Shown here piece after piece: positions 26,669 through 36,310 of a stretch of DNA of 64,000 bases. Location of the stretch: the NCBI GenBank assembly GCA_017644185.1, contig JAEPMA010000004.1:1-64000 (forward strand). The letters are read 5' to 3'. Source of the stretch: Rhodospirillales bacterium. GTDB taxonomy: Bacteria > Pseudomonadota > Alphaproteobacteria > Rhodospirillales > Casp-alpha2. Within the stretch, counting starts at the first letter, position 1. Each line of letters begins with the position of its first letter. Both the position numbers and the translations under genes were made by a program. The notes below the pieces were generated by a model, which had not been told where the DNA came from, did not search any database, and was given only the letters and a program-made list of their open reading frames with translations.

Positions 26669-27643
26669 CTATATCCACTTCAATCGCCGGAAGATCAGCA
26701 CCTGCAGGACAACGACGGCAACCAGCAGGATGGCGATAACAATGAACCCGTCCTTGCTCTCCGCCAATGGCACGCCCCCGACATTCATGCCGAGCATACC
26801 CGTGATCACCCCCAACGGCAGCATCAGCGCGGCGACAACGCTGAGGGTGTACATGTTGCGGTTCATGTGCTCGGCGGTCCGGTTGGTCAGTTCGTCCTGG
26901 ATGACGGCAGCGCGCTCCCGGATAGCGTCCATATCCTCGACGATGCGCGCCACCTGTTCGGCGCATTCGCGGAACGCAAAACGTTGTTCGTTCCCCAGCC
27001 ACGGAACGACCTCGGAATGCAATCGGGCAAGCGCCTCGCGTTGGGGTGCAAGATAACGCCGCAAGGCGATCGCTTGACGGCGCAGCGCCTTCAACCTGTG
27101 ACGAATGTCGGCCGTCGGATTCTCGACCAAGTCGTCTTCCAGGGCATCGATTTCATCGTTCATATCCTCAATCACCGGGCCCATTCGGCGCACCAGGCCT
27201 TGCGCCAGCATGCGGAGCGCATCACCGGTGCTTTGCGGCCCGTTCCCCTCCGCAAGTCGCTCGCGGACGTCGTTGACCGCCATCAACCTGCGCAAACGCA
27301 CCGTGATGATACGGTGCGCATCAACCCATATCCGCAAGCTCACCATGTCTTCCGGATCAGCACCGGGGTTCAGGTTCACGCCTCGAAGAGTGATCAAGAT
27401 CCCGTCATCCATGAAAGCGACGCGCGGGCGGGTTTCAGGCGCCACGAGCGCATCGGCCTGTAATTGCCCGATACCGGCCGCTTCCCTGAGCCAGGTTTCC
27501 GACCTCTCACCGTTGCGATCCAGGTGCACCCAGACCGGTCCGTCGAAGTCGGTTCCATTTTCAAGGTCTCCCCACTCGAGCGTGCGCCCTCCGCCTTTGC
27601 CGTCGAGTACGTATGCGCCGATCAGTCCGTCCTGCTCACTCAT
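26669..27643 (-). CDS. zntB: CorA/ZntB-family divalent cation transporter
   Basis: A 324-residue protein with the long cytoplasmic alpha/beta and helical region of the CorA superfamily and two C-terminal transmembrane helices. The loop signature GMN follows the first one (ITGMLGMNVGGVPL), and the C-terminal basic end KWI is typical. The periplasmic loop reads GGVPLAESKDG as in ZntB rather than the CorA MPE form, so zinc transport is more likely than magnesium uptake. Divergent from the MFS gene. Confidence 0.85.
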   Translation of the reverse strand: MSEQDGLIGAYVLDGKGGGRTLEWGDLENGTDFDGPVWVHLDRNGERSETWLREAAGIGQLQADALVAPETRPRVAFMDDGILITLRGVNLNPGADPEDMVSLRIWVDAHRIITVRLRRLMAVNDVRERLAEGNGPQSTGDALRMLAQGLVRRMGPVIEDMNDEIDALEDDLVENPTADIRHRLKALRRQAIALRRYLAPQREALARLHSEVVPWLGNEQRFAFRECAEQVARIVEDMDAIRERAAVIQDELTNRTAEHMNRNMYTLSVVAALMLPLGVITGMLGMNVGGVPLAESKDGFIVIAILLVAVVVLQVLIFRRLKWI

Positions 27644-27743
27644 ATTCGCTCAAACACCTTCCACAGATTTTTCACGTTCACGGGTGGCACGCTCGTGTCA
27701 GAGCATTAGAATAGCTGACCGTATCCGGTATGGGGAGTGGCCT

Positions 27744-29015
27744 TTGAATTCGGTTCGAGAACAGATCGTTTCCATCTCGTCGCTGCTGGTCGGCATGTCG
27801 ATGCTGCTGATCGGTAACAGCCTACAAGGGACGTTGCTTGCGATCCGTGCCACGGGTGAGCAATTCTCGTCGAACTCAATTGGGATCATGGCGTCGGGAT
27901 ACTTTCTCGGCTTCGTCATCGGCACCATGATCACCGCATATCTGATCGAGCGCGCGGGCCACATCCGCGCGTTCACCGCATTCGCCTCGCTGGCATCCGC
28001 GTCGGCATTGGGGCACATCATTTTTATCGACCCCGTCTCCTGGACGATCTTCCGCGCGATATCGGGGATCTGCTTCGCCGGGATCTATATGGTCATCGAA
28101 AGCTGGCTCAACGAACGCGCCACGAACGAAACAAGGGGGCAAGTTCTCGCCGCTTACATGGCAGTCAATCTGCTGTCGCTGACCGCCGGACAGTTCCTGC
28201 TCTCGACATCGGACCCACACGGTTACGTGCTCTTCTGTCTCGTCTCGATCCTGGTGTCCATCGCCATCATCCCGGTCTCGATCACCCGGACGATGGCACC
28301 CGCACCGCAAAAGCCCCGCCCCTTGCCGATCCGCAGGCTCTTCAAGATTTCACCGCTCGGGTTTATCGGATGCTTTGCCTATGGCCTTGCCATGGGCGCG
28401 TTCTGGGGGCTGGCGCCGGTGTTCGCGGGGAATGTCGGCCTCGACATCGATGGCGTGGCTTTGTTCATGTCACTCTGCATTCTCGGCGGCGGCTTGATGC
28501 AATGGCCGATGGGCTGGGTCTCCGACCATTTCGACCGCCGCCTGGTTCTGTTGATCGGGTGTCTGCTGAGCGGCGGGATGGCGTTTCTCGTAGCCACCGG
28601 TGGCATGATAAAACCCGACCTGCTGATTTACATGGCCGCGCTATTCGGTGCCGTTTCCTTCCCGATCTACGCCGTGACGGTTTCACACGCCAACGATTAC
28701 GTGGAAGCGGACGAACGCGTCGTCGTCAGCGGCACGCTGTTGCTGATCTACGGCGCCGGCGCCATCATTGGCCCCTTGCTGGCGGGTCCGATGATGGATG
28801 TGCTCGGCGATGCGGGTCTGTTTTTCTATATCGGTGCCGTGTTCACGCTCGTCGCGTTTTACGCGGCCTGGCGAATGACCCGGCGCGCAGCGCCGACGGC
28901 GGACGAAAAGACCGACTTCGTGCCAACGCCGAGCCAGACACCTCTGGCAGCAGCCTTGGATCCGCACGCCGAACCCTTGCCAGAACATAACGAAGTGACT
29001 GAAACCGGCAAGTAG
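27744..29015 (+). CDS. Major facilitator superfamily transporter (YcaD-like)
   Basis: A 423-residue, twelve-helix carrier. The central segment reads IVIESWLNERATNETRGQVLAAYM, and the second half starts MQWPMGWVSDHFDRRLVL, an MFS inter-domain motif. It has a close paralogue at 50986-52251 with shared landmarks (ESWLNE, RGQV, WPxG-SD-FDRR, HANDY/ANDY). The substrate is unknown. The gene starts with TTG at 27744 preceded by GGGAG; no in-frame ATG lies near, and upstream sequence is antisense to zntB. The C-terminal tail is a hydrophilic extension. Confidence 0.88.
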   Translation: MNSVREQIVSISSLLVGMSMLLIGNSLQGTLLAIRATGEQFSSNSIGIMASGYFLGFVIGTMITAYLIERAGHIRAFTAFASLASASALGHIIFIDPVSWTIFRAISGICFAGIYMVIESWLNERATNETRGQVLAAYMAVNLLSLTAGQFLLSTSDPHGYVLFCLVSILVSIAIIPVSITRTMAPAPQKPRPLPIRRLFKISPLGFIGCFAYGLAMGAFWGLAPVFAGNVGLDIDGVALFMSLCILGGGLMQWPMGWVSDHFDRRLVLLIGCLLSGGMAFLVATGGMIKPDLLIYMAALFGAVSFPIYAVTVSHANDYVEADERVVVSGTLLLIYGAGAIIGPLLAGPMMDVLGDAGLFFYIGAVFTLVAFYAAWRMTRRAAPTADEKTDFVPTPSQTPLAAALDPHAEPLPEHNEVTETGK

Positions 29016-29020
29016 CCCCG

Positions 29021-29620
29021 TCAACCGTCGCGGGCTGCGAGTTCCAGTTCCTCGACACTGTCCGCATCCAGCACCTGGCAAACCACGTCATAGGAAAATC
29101 CGGCACGTGCCAGTATGGCCATGTCCTTTTCACGCCGCTCGTCGCGAGCCTCTTTGTCGTCGGTGCGATATGGACCGATCCGGCGGCGCCGCGCCAGCGT
29201 CAGGGCCGCCGCAAGGTCCAGGTTAGCGGCCCGTTCTTCGTCAGCGAGGTGATCGAGCGCGGCATCGATATATTCTTCCTCGAGACCTTTCTGCATCAGC
29301 TTGTATCTGATCCCGCGCACGGGCGTCCCCTTGGCATGCAAAGAACGGGCCCGCATTTCCGCATAAGCCTTGTCGTCGAGAAAACCGTAACGCTCGAATT
29401 TCGCGATAATATCGTCGACGAACTTCTCACCCTCTGCGGGATCAGTTCCATGATGATCGGCGGAGCGCTTGACCTTCTGCATCATCAGCTGGCGCAAGTG
29501 CGCTCGTGACGTCGCGAAGCGGCCGAGGTAATGGGCGGCGGAATTCTCCAGATATTTCGCCGTCGCCTTTTTCGGCCCGCGCCGGCGCTTGGGTGTCTTG
29601 TCGGTTTCGTCGTCACTCAT
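29021..29620 (-). CDS. recX: RecX-family regulatory protein
   Basis: A 199-residue protein with three RecX-type helical repeats: FVDDIIAKFERYGFLDDKAYAEMRARSL, then VRGIRYKLMQKGLEEEYIDAALDHL, then the third unit with RRRRIGPY. The N-terminus is Lys/Arg-rich. RecX binds RecA filaments and inhibits or modulates strand exchange. recA is not in the window. ATG 29620 is my preferred start; GTG 29662 is an alternative. The end is six bases from the end of the convergent MFS gene. Confidence 0.9.
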   Translation of the reverse strand: MSDDETDKTPKRRRGPKKATAKYLENSAAHYLGRFATSRAHLRQLMMQKVKRSADHHGTDPAEGEKFVDDIIAKFERYGFLDDKAYAEMRARSLHAKGTPVRGIRYKLMQKGLEEEYIDAALDHLADEERAANLDLAAALTLARRRRIGPYRTDDKEARDERREKDMAILARAGFSYDVVCQVLDADSVEELELAARDG

Positions 29621-29723
29621 ATCCGGTCCCATTCCGGCAGCACTGGTTTCAACCGCCTTCACTCTTTATATAGACCTCAAAGGACAACAAACGAAACATC
29701 GCAACATCCAAGTCGGGACATCC

Positions 29724-30503
29724 ATGCGACAGCCTACAACGTCCAACGCCATAGGCCTCTGGACACTCTACATGCGCGAAGTGCGCCGCTTTATGAAGGT
29801 CTACACCCAGACCCTGATGGCGCCGGTCGTCACGACACTCCTGTTTCTCGCCGTATTCACACTGGCGCTCGGTAAATTCCGACCCGATGTACACGGCGTG
29901 CCGTTCTCGACGTTTCTGGCACCCGGCCTGATCATGATGGCCATCGCCCAGAATGCCTTCGCCAACACGTCGAGTTCGATCATGATCGCCAAGGTGCAGG
30001 GCAACATCGTCGACACCCTGATGCCGCCGTTCTCCCCGCTTGAACTGGTTACCGGGATCGCTTTCGGGGGGGTGACCAGGGGGATCGTCGTCGGTCTCGC
30101 TGTCGCGCTGGCGATGGCAGTCGTTGTGGGGCTCAGCATCTCCAACGTGTTCCTGATTGCGTATCACGCCATCGCGGCGTCGCTGATGCTGTCACTGTTG
30201 GGGATTATGGGTGGCATCTGGGCCGACAAGTTCGATCACATGGCGGCCGTTACGAACTTCGTGATCACGCCCCTCGCATTTTTATCCGGCACATTTTATT
30301 CCATCGACCGGCTGCCGGAGATTGGACAGATGCTGGCGCACCTCAATCCGTTCTTTTATATGATCGATGGGTTCCGGTCCGGCTTCATCGGTCACGCGGA
30401 TGCGCCGCCTTGGCTCGGAATCACGGTGATGGCGGTGATCGACGCCGTGCTTTGGGGCATTTGCACGTGGATGTTCAGGTCAGGCTACAAGCTGAAGCCC
30501 TGA
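29724..30503 (+). CDS. ABC-2 type transporter permease
   Basis: A 259-residue inner-membrane permease with about six hydrophobic helices. The central and C-terminal ABC-2 features FAFGGVTRGIVVGLAVALAMAV..., VTNFVITPLAFLSGTFYSIDRLPEIGQMLAHLNPFFYMIDGFRSGFIG match NodJ/YadH-type exporters; the FLSGTFYSIDRLP motif is diagnostic. The partner ATPase gene is not adjacent on either side, so it is an orphan permease here. ATG 29724 is chosen because residues start with a cytoplasmic tail before the first span; the reading frame upstream overlaps recX. Confidence 0.88.
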   Translation: MRQPTTSNAIGLWTLYMREVRRFMKVYTQTLMAPVVTTLLFLAVFTLALGKFRPDVHGVPFSTFLAPGLIMMAIAQNAFANTSSSIMIAKVQGNIVDTLMPPFSPLELVTGIAFGGVTRGIVVGLAVALAMAVVVGLSISNVFLIAYHAIAASLMLSLLGIMGGIWADKFDHMAAVTNFVITPLAFLSGTFYSIDRLPEIGQMLAHLNPFFYMIDGFRSGFIGHADAPPWLGITVMAVIDAVLWGICTWMFRSGYKLKP

Positions 30504-30521
30504 AGGTGATGTCTAGCGCGT

Positions 30522-30875
30522 TCAGCGGCTGTGAATCGACACCCTTTGGTGCCGCTTGCGGTCCTTCTCTTCCTTCTCTTTTGCCACTTCATAGGCTTCA
30601 ACCAGCGGCTCCACGGTTTTGCGAATCACGTTGATCTCACGTGTCTGCGCGAGTTCGGTTTCCTCAAGCGACTTGGCAGTCCGCGCGATGGCGTCGATGG
30701 CGCCTTTGATCGCCCGATCCTGTTTTTGTGATTTTTCGGCCAGCGCCGCCTCACACTCGTTCATCCGCTCCTCGATCAGAAGCTGACACCGTTTCGAGAC
30801 TTCGGTGGCGTAAACCAGTCCGGCAATCCCGAAAAACAGGGCAAATGCACTGACGAACTGAAAAAATACATCCAT
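30522..30875 (-). CDS. Small membrane-anchored coiled-coil protein
   Basis: A 117-residue protein: one N-terminal hydrophobic helix (FFQFVSAFALFFGIAGLVYAT) and then a continuous charged helical region, Glu/Lys/Gln-rich (ERMNECEAALAEKSQKQDRAIKGAIDAIARTAKSLEETELAQ) and ending in a basic tail. Likely a membrane-tethered coiled coil. I do not recognise the family. Convergent with the ABC-2 permease gene (18-base gap). Confidence 0.7.
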   Translation of the reverse strand: MDVFFQFVSAFALFFGIAGLVYATEVSKRCQLLIEERMNECEAALAEKSQKQDRAIKGAIDAIARTAKSLEETELAQTREINVIRKTVEPLVEAYEVAKEKEEKDRKRHQRVSIHSR

Positions 30876-30987
30876 TAGTTGCTACAAACCTCCCTCAAGC
30901 ACAAACGAGTGTAGATGCGAATGAGAAGCGGTCAAATGATGAAAATCACAGGGCGAGAAAAAAGTTTTGTGCGTCAGGCGCAAAAGC

Positions 30988-30997
30988 GGCAATTGCC
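30988..30997. repeat. Palindrome GGCAATTGCC in the SHMT-like gene promoter region
   Basis: A perfect 10-bp palindrome in the 186-base divergent gap between the small coiled-coil gene and the SHMT-like gene, next to an imperfect repeat TTTTGTGC / GCGCAAAA (about 30965-30985). It could be an operator, but no promoter elements could be fixed nearby. Confidence 0.3.
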
Positions 30998-31061
30998 CTG
31001 TACCCGGCGCGCCCTGCGCGGCTAAATTTAAGCGTAGACCTTCACTAGATCGGATTCCCTC

Positions 31062-32384
31062 ATGGCCCACCTCGCCCGCCGTTCATGGCCGCCACAAACC
31101 TGCGAAACATACATCCAGAAGATCGCCGATGAGACGGCTGCCGCCGATTCTGACTCCATTCACGGCCACATTGACGAACTGATCGCCGAAAACAGGCAGA
31201 TTCATGAAATTGACTGCGTCAATCTGAATCCGGCGACCAACATCATGAACCCGAAAGCCGAGGCCGCGCTCGCATCGGGGTTGGGTTCGCGCCCATCGCT
31301 CGGTTATCCGGGCGATAAATACGAGATGGGTCTCGAAGCCATCGAGCAGATCGAGGTCATCTGCGCTGAATTGGCCGCCGAAGTATTTCAGGCCAACTTT
31401 GCCGAGATTCGGGTCGGATCGGGCGCCCTCGGGAATCTCTATGCTTTCATGGCAACAACCAAGCCAGGCGATGCCATCATCGTACCTCCCTCGACGATTG
31501 GGGGACACGTCACGCATCACGACGCCGGGGCGGCCGGCCTTTACGGTGTCGACATTCATACCGCGCCGGTCCTCGCCGACGGCTACACCGTCGACGTCGA
31601 CGCGCTTGCGGCCCTCGCCCGCGAAATCAAACCAGCCCTGATCACCATCGGGGGCAGCCTCAATCTGTTTCAGCACCCGGTCGCCAAGGTCCGCGAGATC
31701 GCCGACGAAGTCGGTGCGAAACTCCTTTTCGATGCCGCCCATCTTTGCGGCATGATTGCCGGGAAGGTGTGGGATAATCCGCTGACGCTCGGCGCCGATG
31801 TGATGACGATGAGCACCTACAAAAGCCTCGGGGGCCCTGCCGGTGGCCTTGTGGTGACCAACGACGCAACTATTGCCGAGCGCCTCGATAAAATCGCGTT
31901 CCCGGGCCTGACTGCCAACTTCGATGCCGCAAAGTCGGCGGCCTTGGCGATCACGCTTCTGGACTGGCGCGAATTCGGCGAAGCATACGCCGCACAGATG
32001 CGTGATCTTTCCCTGACTCTCGCCCAAGAACTGGACGGGCTCGGGCTTCCGGTCTTCGCCAAAACGCATGGTTTCACGACATCGCACCAGTTTGCTTTGG
32101 AGGCGCACGGCTTCGGCGGCGGTCAGGCGGCGGCGAAGCGTCTGCGCGAGGCTAATCTTCTGTCGTGCGGAATCGGCCTGCCAATGGCCGAGGTCCCGGG
32201 TGACGTCAATGGCCTTCGGATCGGCACGCCCGAACTCGCCCGAATTGGCATGACGACGGAAGATATGACCGAACTCGCCCATCTGATCCATCGCGGCCTG
32301 ACCGGTAACGACCCCACGTCGGTGGCCGGCGAGGTGAGCGCATTCCGGAAAAGATTCACGGACCTTAGATTTATCCGAAAGTGA
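31062..32384 (+). CDS. SHMT-like PLP-dependent enzyme
   Basis: A 440-residue fold-type I PLP enzyme of the serine hydroxymethyltransferase family. The PLP Lys is K254 in STYKSLGG, and DAAH (224-227) holds the cofactor Asp and His; GSGAL/GNLYA and HVTHHDAG are also family segments. It differs from GlyA: the LIASEN region is LNPATN (55-60), so the catalytic Glu is absent, and the active-site NKYAEGYPG loop is shortened to SLGYPG. A role in methylene-tetrahydrofolate synthesis is therefore doubtful; aldolase or alpha-methylserine-type chemistry is possible. It precedes argD by 105 bases. ATG 31062 has no strong ribosome site. Confidence 0.85.
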   Translation: MAHLARRSWPPQTCETYIQKIADETAAADSDSIHGHIDELIAENRQIHEIDCVNLNPATNIMNPKAEAALASGLGSRPSLGYPGDKYEMGLEAIEQIEVICAELAAEVFQANFAEIRVGSGALGNLYAFMATTKPGDAIIVPPSTIGGHVTHHDAGAAGLYGVDIHTAPVLADGYTVDVDALAALAREIKPALITIGGSLNLFQHPVAKVREIADEVGAKLLFDAAHLCGMIAGKVWDNPLTLGADVMTMSTYKSLGGPAGGLVVTNDATIAERLDKIAFPGLTANFDAAKSAALAITLLDWREFGEAYAAQMRDLSLTLAQELDGLGLPVFAKTHGFTTSHQFALEAHGFGGGQAAAKRLREANLLSCGIGLPMAEVPGDVNGLRIGTPELARIGMTTEDMTELAHLIHRGLTGNDPTSVAGEVSAFRKRFTDLRFIRK

Positions 32385-32411
32385 CGCTTCTGTTGCGGCA
32401 GCAACGTCTTA

Positions 32412-32440
32412 TTGACAGCAACAAGCCGCCTCACGATACT
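32412..32440 (+). promoter_or_regulatory. Sigma-70-type promoter for argD-argF
   Basis: TTGACA (32412-32417) and GATACT (32435-32440) are spaced by 17 bases; the -35 is a perfect match and the -10 matches four of six. Transcription would start near 32447 and run into argD at 32490 with the AAGGAG ribosome site at 32476-32481. Confidence 0.55.
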
Positions 32441-32489
32441 CCTCGGCTTTCCCGGGGACATCCGACTCCCCTGCAAAGGAGCTAAGGTC

Positions 32490-33677
32490 ATGATACCGGC
32501 AGTTATGCCCACGTACGCCCGTTACGATCTTGCCTTCGATCACGGCGAAGGCGCGCATCTTTGGGATGCGCAAGGGCGACGTTATCTGGACTTCGGCGCC
32601 GGCATCGCGGTTGCGTCTATCGGGCACTGTCACCCGCACCTGGTCGAGGCAATCCGCGACCAGGCCGGCCGGCTCATGCACACCTCAAATCTTTACAACA
32701 TCCCCGGCCAGGAGAAGCTTGCCCAACGTCTCGTGGACAACACGTTCGCCGACGCCGTGTTCTTCAACAACTCCGGCAACGAGGCCGTCGAGATGGGCGT
32801 CAAGATGATGCGGCGCTACCACTATGCCAACGGCCATCCGGAGCGTTATCGGGTGATCACGGTTTCAGGCGCGTTTCATGGCCGCTCGCTCGCCATGCTG
32901 TCCGCGGGCAAGCAGGAGAAGCACCTGAAGGGCTTCGGCCCTGAAGTCGACGGCTTCGATCAGGTCGCGTTCGACAACCTGAACGAACTTCGCGCCGCGA
33001 TCGGTCCGGAAACCGCTGGGATTCTCGTTGAGCCGATTCAGGGCGAAGGCGGCATCCGGCCGATGAGCAAGGAGTACCTACAGAACCTTCGCAAGATTGC
33101 CGACGAGTTCGGCCTTTTGCTGATGTTCGATGAGGTACAGTCGGGTGTTGGACGAACCGGCAAGCTCTACGCCTATGAATGGAGCGGCATCACTCCTGAC
33201 ATCCTGGCGACCGCCAAGGGGATCGGTGGTGGTTTCCCGCTCGGCGCGACCATGGCGACCGAAAAAGTCGCTGAAGCCATGACGGCGGGCTCGCATGGCT
33301 CGACGTATGGCGGCAACCCACTCGCCATGGCGGCGGGGAACGCCGTGCTCGACATCGTGCTCGCGCCTGGATTCCTCGACGGTGTGCAGAAGGCAGCAGA
33401 TCAATTTAAGTCCGGTCTCGACGATATCGTCAGCAAACATCCGTCGCTCTTCGAGGGCGCGCGCGGCACTGGTCTTCTCTTGGGCCTTAAATGCGCCGAT
33501 GGGGTGACCAACGGCGATGTCGTCAAGTCGCTGATCGGCAACGGCCTTCTCAGCGTCCCTGCGGGCGACAACGTGGTGCGGTTCGTCCCGCCGCTCGTCG
33601 TCACTTCCGACGATATTTCCGAGGCACTCTCGATCATCGAGAAGACGAGCGCCGAGATCGAACAGGGTGCCGCCTGA
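32490..33677 (+). CDS. argD: Acetylornithine aminotransferase
   Basis: A 395-residue class III aminotransferase: GGFPLGA and the PLP Lys in [17 protein letters not shown], plus [37 protein letters not shown] and [20 protein letters not shown]. It converts N-acetylglutamate semialdehyde to N-acetylornithine in arginine synthesis; ArgD also acts in lysine biosynthesis in many bacteria. ATG 32490 follows AAGGAGCTAAGGTC. argF begins one base after its stop. Confidence 0.93.
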   Translation: MIPAVMPTYARYDLAFDHGEGAHLWDAQGRRYLDFGAGIAVASIGHCHPHLVEAIRDQAGRLMHTSNLYNIPGQEKLAQRLVDNTFADAVFFNNSGNEAVEMGVKMMRRYHYANGHPERYRVITVSGAFHGRSLAMLSAGKQEKHLKGFGPEVDGFDQVAFDNLNELRAAIGPETAGILVEPIQGEGGIRPMSKEYLQNLRKIADEFGLLLMFDEVQSGVGRTGKLYAYEWSGITPDILATAKGIGGGFPLGATMATEKVAEAMTAGSHGSTYGGNPLAMAAGNAVLDIVLAPGFLDGVQKAADQFKSGLDDIVSKHPSLFEGARGTGLLLGLKCADGVTNGDVVKSLIGNGLLSVPAGDNVVRFVPPLVVTSDDISEALSIIEKTSAEIEQGAA

Positions 33678-33678
33678 G

Positions 33679-34590
33679 ATGACGCAGCCGAAGCACTTCC
33701 TCGACATCGACCGCCTCGACAGCAATACGCTGCAAGGGATTCTCGATCTCGGCCACGATCTCAAGAAATCCCGCAAGAGCGGCTCGACCGGCAAACCGCT
33801 CGACGGGAAGACGCTCGTCATGATCTTCGAGAAGCCGTCGACCCGGACCCGGGTTTCGTTCCAGGTCGGCATGCAGGAGTTGGGTGGACACACAGTTATT
33901 CTGACCGACGATCAGTCTCAGCTCGGCCGAGGCGAAACGGTCGCCGATACGGCACGCGTGTTGTCCAGATATGCCGACGCAATCATGATCCGAACAGACG
34001 ACCCGTCAAAACTGATCGAGCTTGAAGAGTATGCAAGTATCCCGGTCATCAACGGTCTGACGGACAGTTCGCACCCCTGCCAGATCATGGCTGATGTCAT
34101 GACGTTCGAAGAACATCGCGGCTCGATCAAGGACCGCACGGTCGCGTGGACCGGCGACGGCAATAACGTGGTCACGAGTTGGGTCCATGCCGCCGCGAGG
34201 TTCGGTTTCGAAATGCGCATCGCGACGCCGGCTGAACTCAAACCAAGCGATCAACTCATCGGCTGGGCGGACGATCAAGGTGCGAAGGTTGTATTGACCG
34301 AAGATCCGGCCGAGGCCGTCAACGGCGCCGATCTGGTCGTCACCGATACCTGGGTGTCCATGGGCGACAAGGACGCGGGCACGCGCCACAACATGCTGTC
34401 ACCGTATCGCGTCGACGATGCGTTGATGTCGAAAGCCGCTGACGAAGCCCTTTTCATGCATTGCCTCCCCGCACACCGGGGCGATGAAGTGACCGATTCC
34501 GTCATGGATGGGCCGAAGTCGGTCGTCTGGGACGAGGCTGAGAACCGCCTTCACGTCCAGAAGGCCATTCTTTCGTGGTGTCTGAGCTGA
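33679..34590 (+). CDS. argF: Ornithine carbamoyltransferase
   Basis: A 303-residue enzyme that makes citrulline from ornithine and carbamoyl phosphate. The carbamoyl-phosphate motif STRTR is in [15 protein letters not shown] in [11 protein letters not shown], and the ornithine-binding segment is [12 protein letters not shown]. It follows argD by a single base (TGA-G-ATG), giving a tight two-gene unit. The downstream GNAT gene starts inside its last codons. Confidence 0.96.
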   Translation: MTQPKHFLDIDRLDSNTLQGILDLGHDLKKSRKSGSTGKPLDGKTLVMIFEKPSTRTRVSFQVGMQELGGHTVILTDDQSQLGRGETVADTARVLSRYADAIMIRTDDPSKLIELEEYASIPVINGLTDSSHPCQIMADVMTFEEHRGSIKDRTVAWTGDGNNVVTSWVHAAARFGFEMRIATPAELKPSDQLIGWADDQGAKVVLTEDPAEAVNGADLVVTDTWVSMGDKDAGTRHNMLSPYRVDDALMSKAADEALFMHCLPAHRGDEVTDSVMDGPKSVVWDEAENRLHVQKAILSWCLS

Positions 34591-35381
34591 CACACCCGCT
34601 CCAGGGTCCATCTCGGTCCGTTTTCGGCAAAGCCACGCTGTCACGGGATGATGTTCTCGCGCTCGACCGGCTCGCGGCGGCGGCATGGGCGGCACCCGAA
34701 CAAGTGAACTGTCACGGCTGGTTGATGCGGTTCGCGGACGGGGTCACCCGGCGCGCCAATTCGACGGCACCATTCCCGTTGGAGGGCGACGTCTCGCTGG
34801 ATGAGCAGATTGCCGCCACGGAAGCCTTCTACCGCGCACATGATTTACCGCCCCGGTTCCAGATGACACGGGCCGCCGCGCCTGAGTGTCTCGATGACGA
34901 GCTTGCCCGGCGTGGCTACGAAACGGAAGCATGCGTCGACATCATGATCGCCGACGCTGAAAAGCTTGCCGCCGGCGCTGGCCCTGCCATCTCGATAAGC
35001 GAAACCGCGCCCGATGGTTGGTGGGAACTTTATATGCAGGGGTACGGCCGCGATCCGCGTGCAATCGTCGCAGGGGCGCGGGAGTTGCCGCTGTTCGCCT
35101 CGTCGTCCGGGGACGATGGCTCCATTGACGCGATCGGTCTTGGCGTCATGGGCGGCGGTTGGCTCGCCGTATTCGGGATGTTCACCAGACCCGAATGCCG
35201 CCGCAAAGGTCTTGGTGCCGGACTGATCCGCGCCCTCGCCGCGTTCGCGGTTGATCGGAGCGGTATCGGTGTCTACTTACAAGTAGAAGCCGACAACCCG
35301 AACGCACGGCAGTTATACGAAAACCTCGGGTTTCGCGGCGTATACGGATATCATTACCGGACACTTTGGACGGCATCTTGA
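34575..35381 (+). CDS. GNAT-family acetyltransferase
   Basis: A 268-residue protein. The C-terminal half is a GNAT domain with the acetyl-CoA site: [24 protein letters not shown] (motif A, RKGLGAG), then [28 protein letters not shown]. The N-terminal half is an extra domain (about 1-120) with some GNAT-like character, so it may be a double-domain protein. The acyl acceptor is unknown. GTG 34575 or 34578 lies within argF, so translation is coupled to it; the location between arg genes and hslO suggests an amino-acid or protein substrate but does not prove it. Confidence 0.85.
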   Translation: MVSELTHPLQGPSRSVFGKATLSRDDVLALDRLAAAAWAAPEQVNCHGWLMRFADGVTRRANSTAPFPLEGDVSLDEQIAATEAFYRAHDLPPRFQMTRAAAPECLDDELARRGYETEACVDIMIADAEKLAAGAGPAISISETAPDGWWELYMQGYGRDPRAIVAGARELPLFASSSGDDGSIDAIGLGVMGGGWLAVFGMFTRPECRRKGLGAGLIRALAAFAVDRSGIGVYLQVEADNPNARQLYENLGFRGVYGYHYRTLWTAS

Positions 35382-36289
35382 ACCAATTCCCGAACCAGAA
35401 CGATTTCGGCGACTTCGTACAGACCTTCCAGATCGAAGACCTGAATATACGCGGTCGCCTGATACGCCTCGATGACGCCTATAACGCAGCGATCCAGGCG
35501 CACGGTTACCCGCCCGCGGTCAAGTCGCTTATCGGCGAAACCATGGTGTTAACGGCGATCCTCGCCAGCGCATTGAAATACGATGGTGTCTTCACACTGC
35601 AAGTTCAGGGCGATGGGCCCGTGAGCCTAATCATGGCCGACATCACCTCCGACGGCGCGATGCGCGCGTACGCGAAACTTAGAGAAGGGGTGACCCAAGA
35701 CGACATCGAGGGCGCCTCGATCCCGCAGACGGTCGGCGCCGGTCATATGGCATTCACCGTCGATCAGGGCCCTGATACGGAGCGTTACCAGGGCATCACC
35801 GAGATTACCGGCGCGACGCTTGCCGAATGTGCACAGAACTACTTCCGCCAGTCCGAACAGCTCGAAACCGCGATCGCCATCACGGCCGACGCGGATGATT
35901 CGGATGACGTCCGTGCCGCCGGCCTGATGGTCCAACGCCTACCCAAGGCCCGCGACGGCGAGCAGGAAGAAGAAGACTGGCGCCGCGCGGTCGTGCTTAT
36001 GAGTTCGATCACATCGAAAGAACTGCTCGACCGGGAGCTGACCGCGACGAAGATCCTGTTTCGCCTTTATCATGAGGACGGTGTCCGGCTTTACGATCCA
36101 CGCGATCTTCGCCACGAATGCAGATGCTCGGAAGCGCGTGTCAGCCGGACATTGCGTTCGTTCCCACGTGAAGAGATCGCGGATATGGCGGACAACGGTA
36201 TCATAACCGTCACTTGCGAGTTCTGCAGAACCGATTACGTATACGATGAACAGCGGCTGGACGCGCTTTACGCCGACACCGCGACCTGA
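35378..36289 (+). CDS. hslO: Hsp33 redox-regulated chaperone
   Basis: About 303 residues. Hsp33 is a holdase activated by oxidation. The C-terminal zinc site is CRCSEARVS...VTCEFCRTDYVY (CxC then CxxC), and the N-terminal domain begins FQIEDLNIRGRLIRLDDAYNAAI, the family opening. The gene starts at TTG 35378, overlapping the GNAT TGA as TTGA (TTG 35366 is an in-frame alternative). The argF-hslO neighbourhood is common in alphaproteobacteria. Confidence 0.93.
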   Translation: MNQFPNQNDFGDFVQTFQIEDLNIRGRLIRLDDAYNAAIQAHGYPPAVKSLIGETMVLTAILASALKYDGVFTLQVQGDGPVSLIMADITSDGAMRAYAKLREGVTQDDIEGASIPQTVGAGHMAFTVDQGPDTERYQGITEITGATLAECAQNYFRQSEQLETAIAITADADDSDDVRAAGLMVQRLPKARDGEQEEEDWRRAVVLMSSITSKELLDRELTATKILFRLYHEDGVRLYDPRDLRHECRCSEARVSRTLRSFPREEIADMADNGIITVTCEFCRTDYVYDEQRLDALYADTAT

Positions 36290-36310
36290 AGCCAACCGGA
36301 GAACCGATCC

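Noticed and set aside
31083-32291. A long minus-strand reading frame over the SHMT-like gene
   Set aside because: Antisense shadow of a well-supported enzyme gene.
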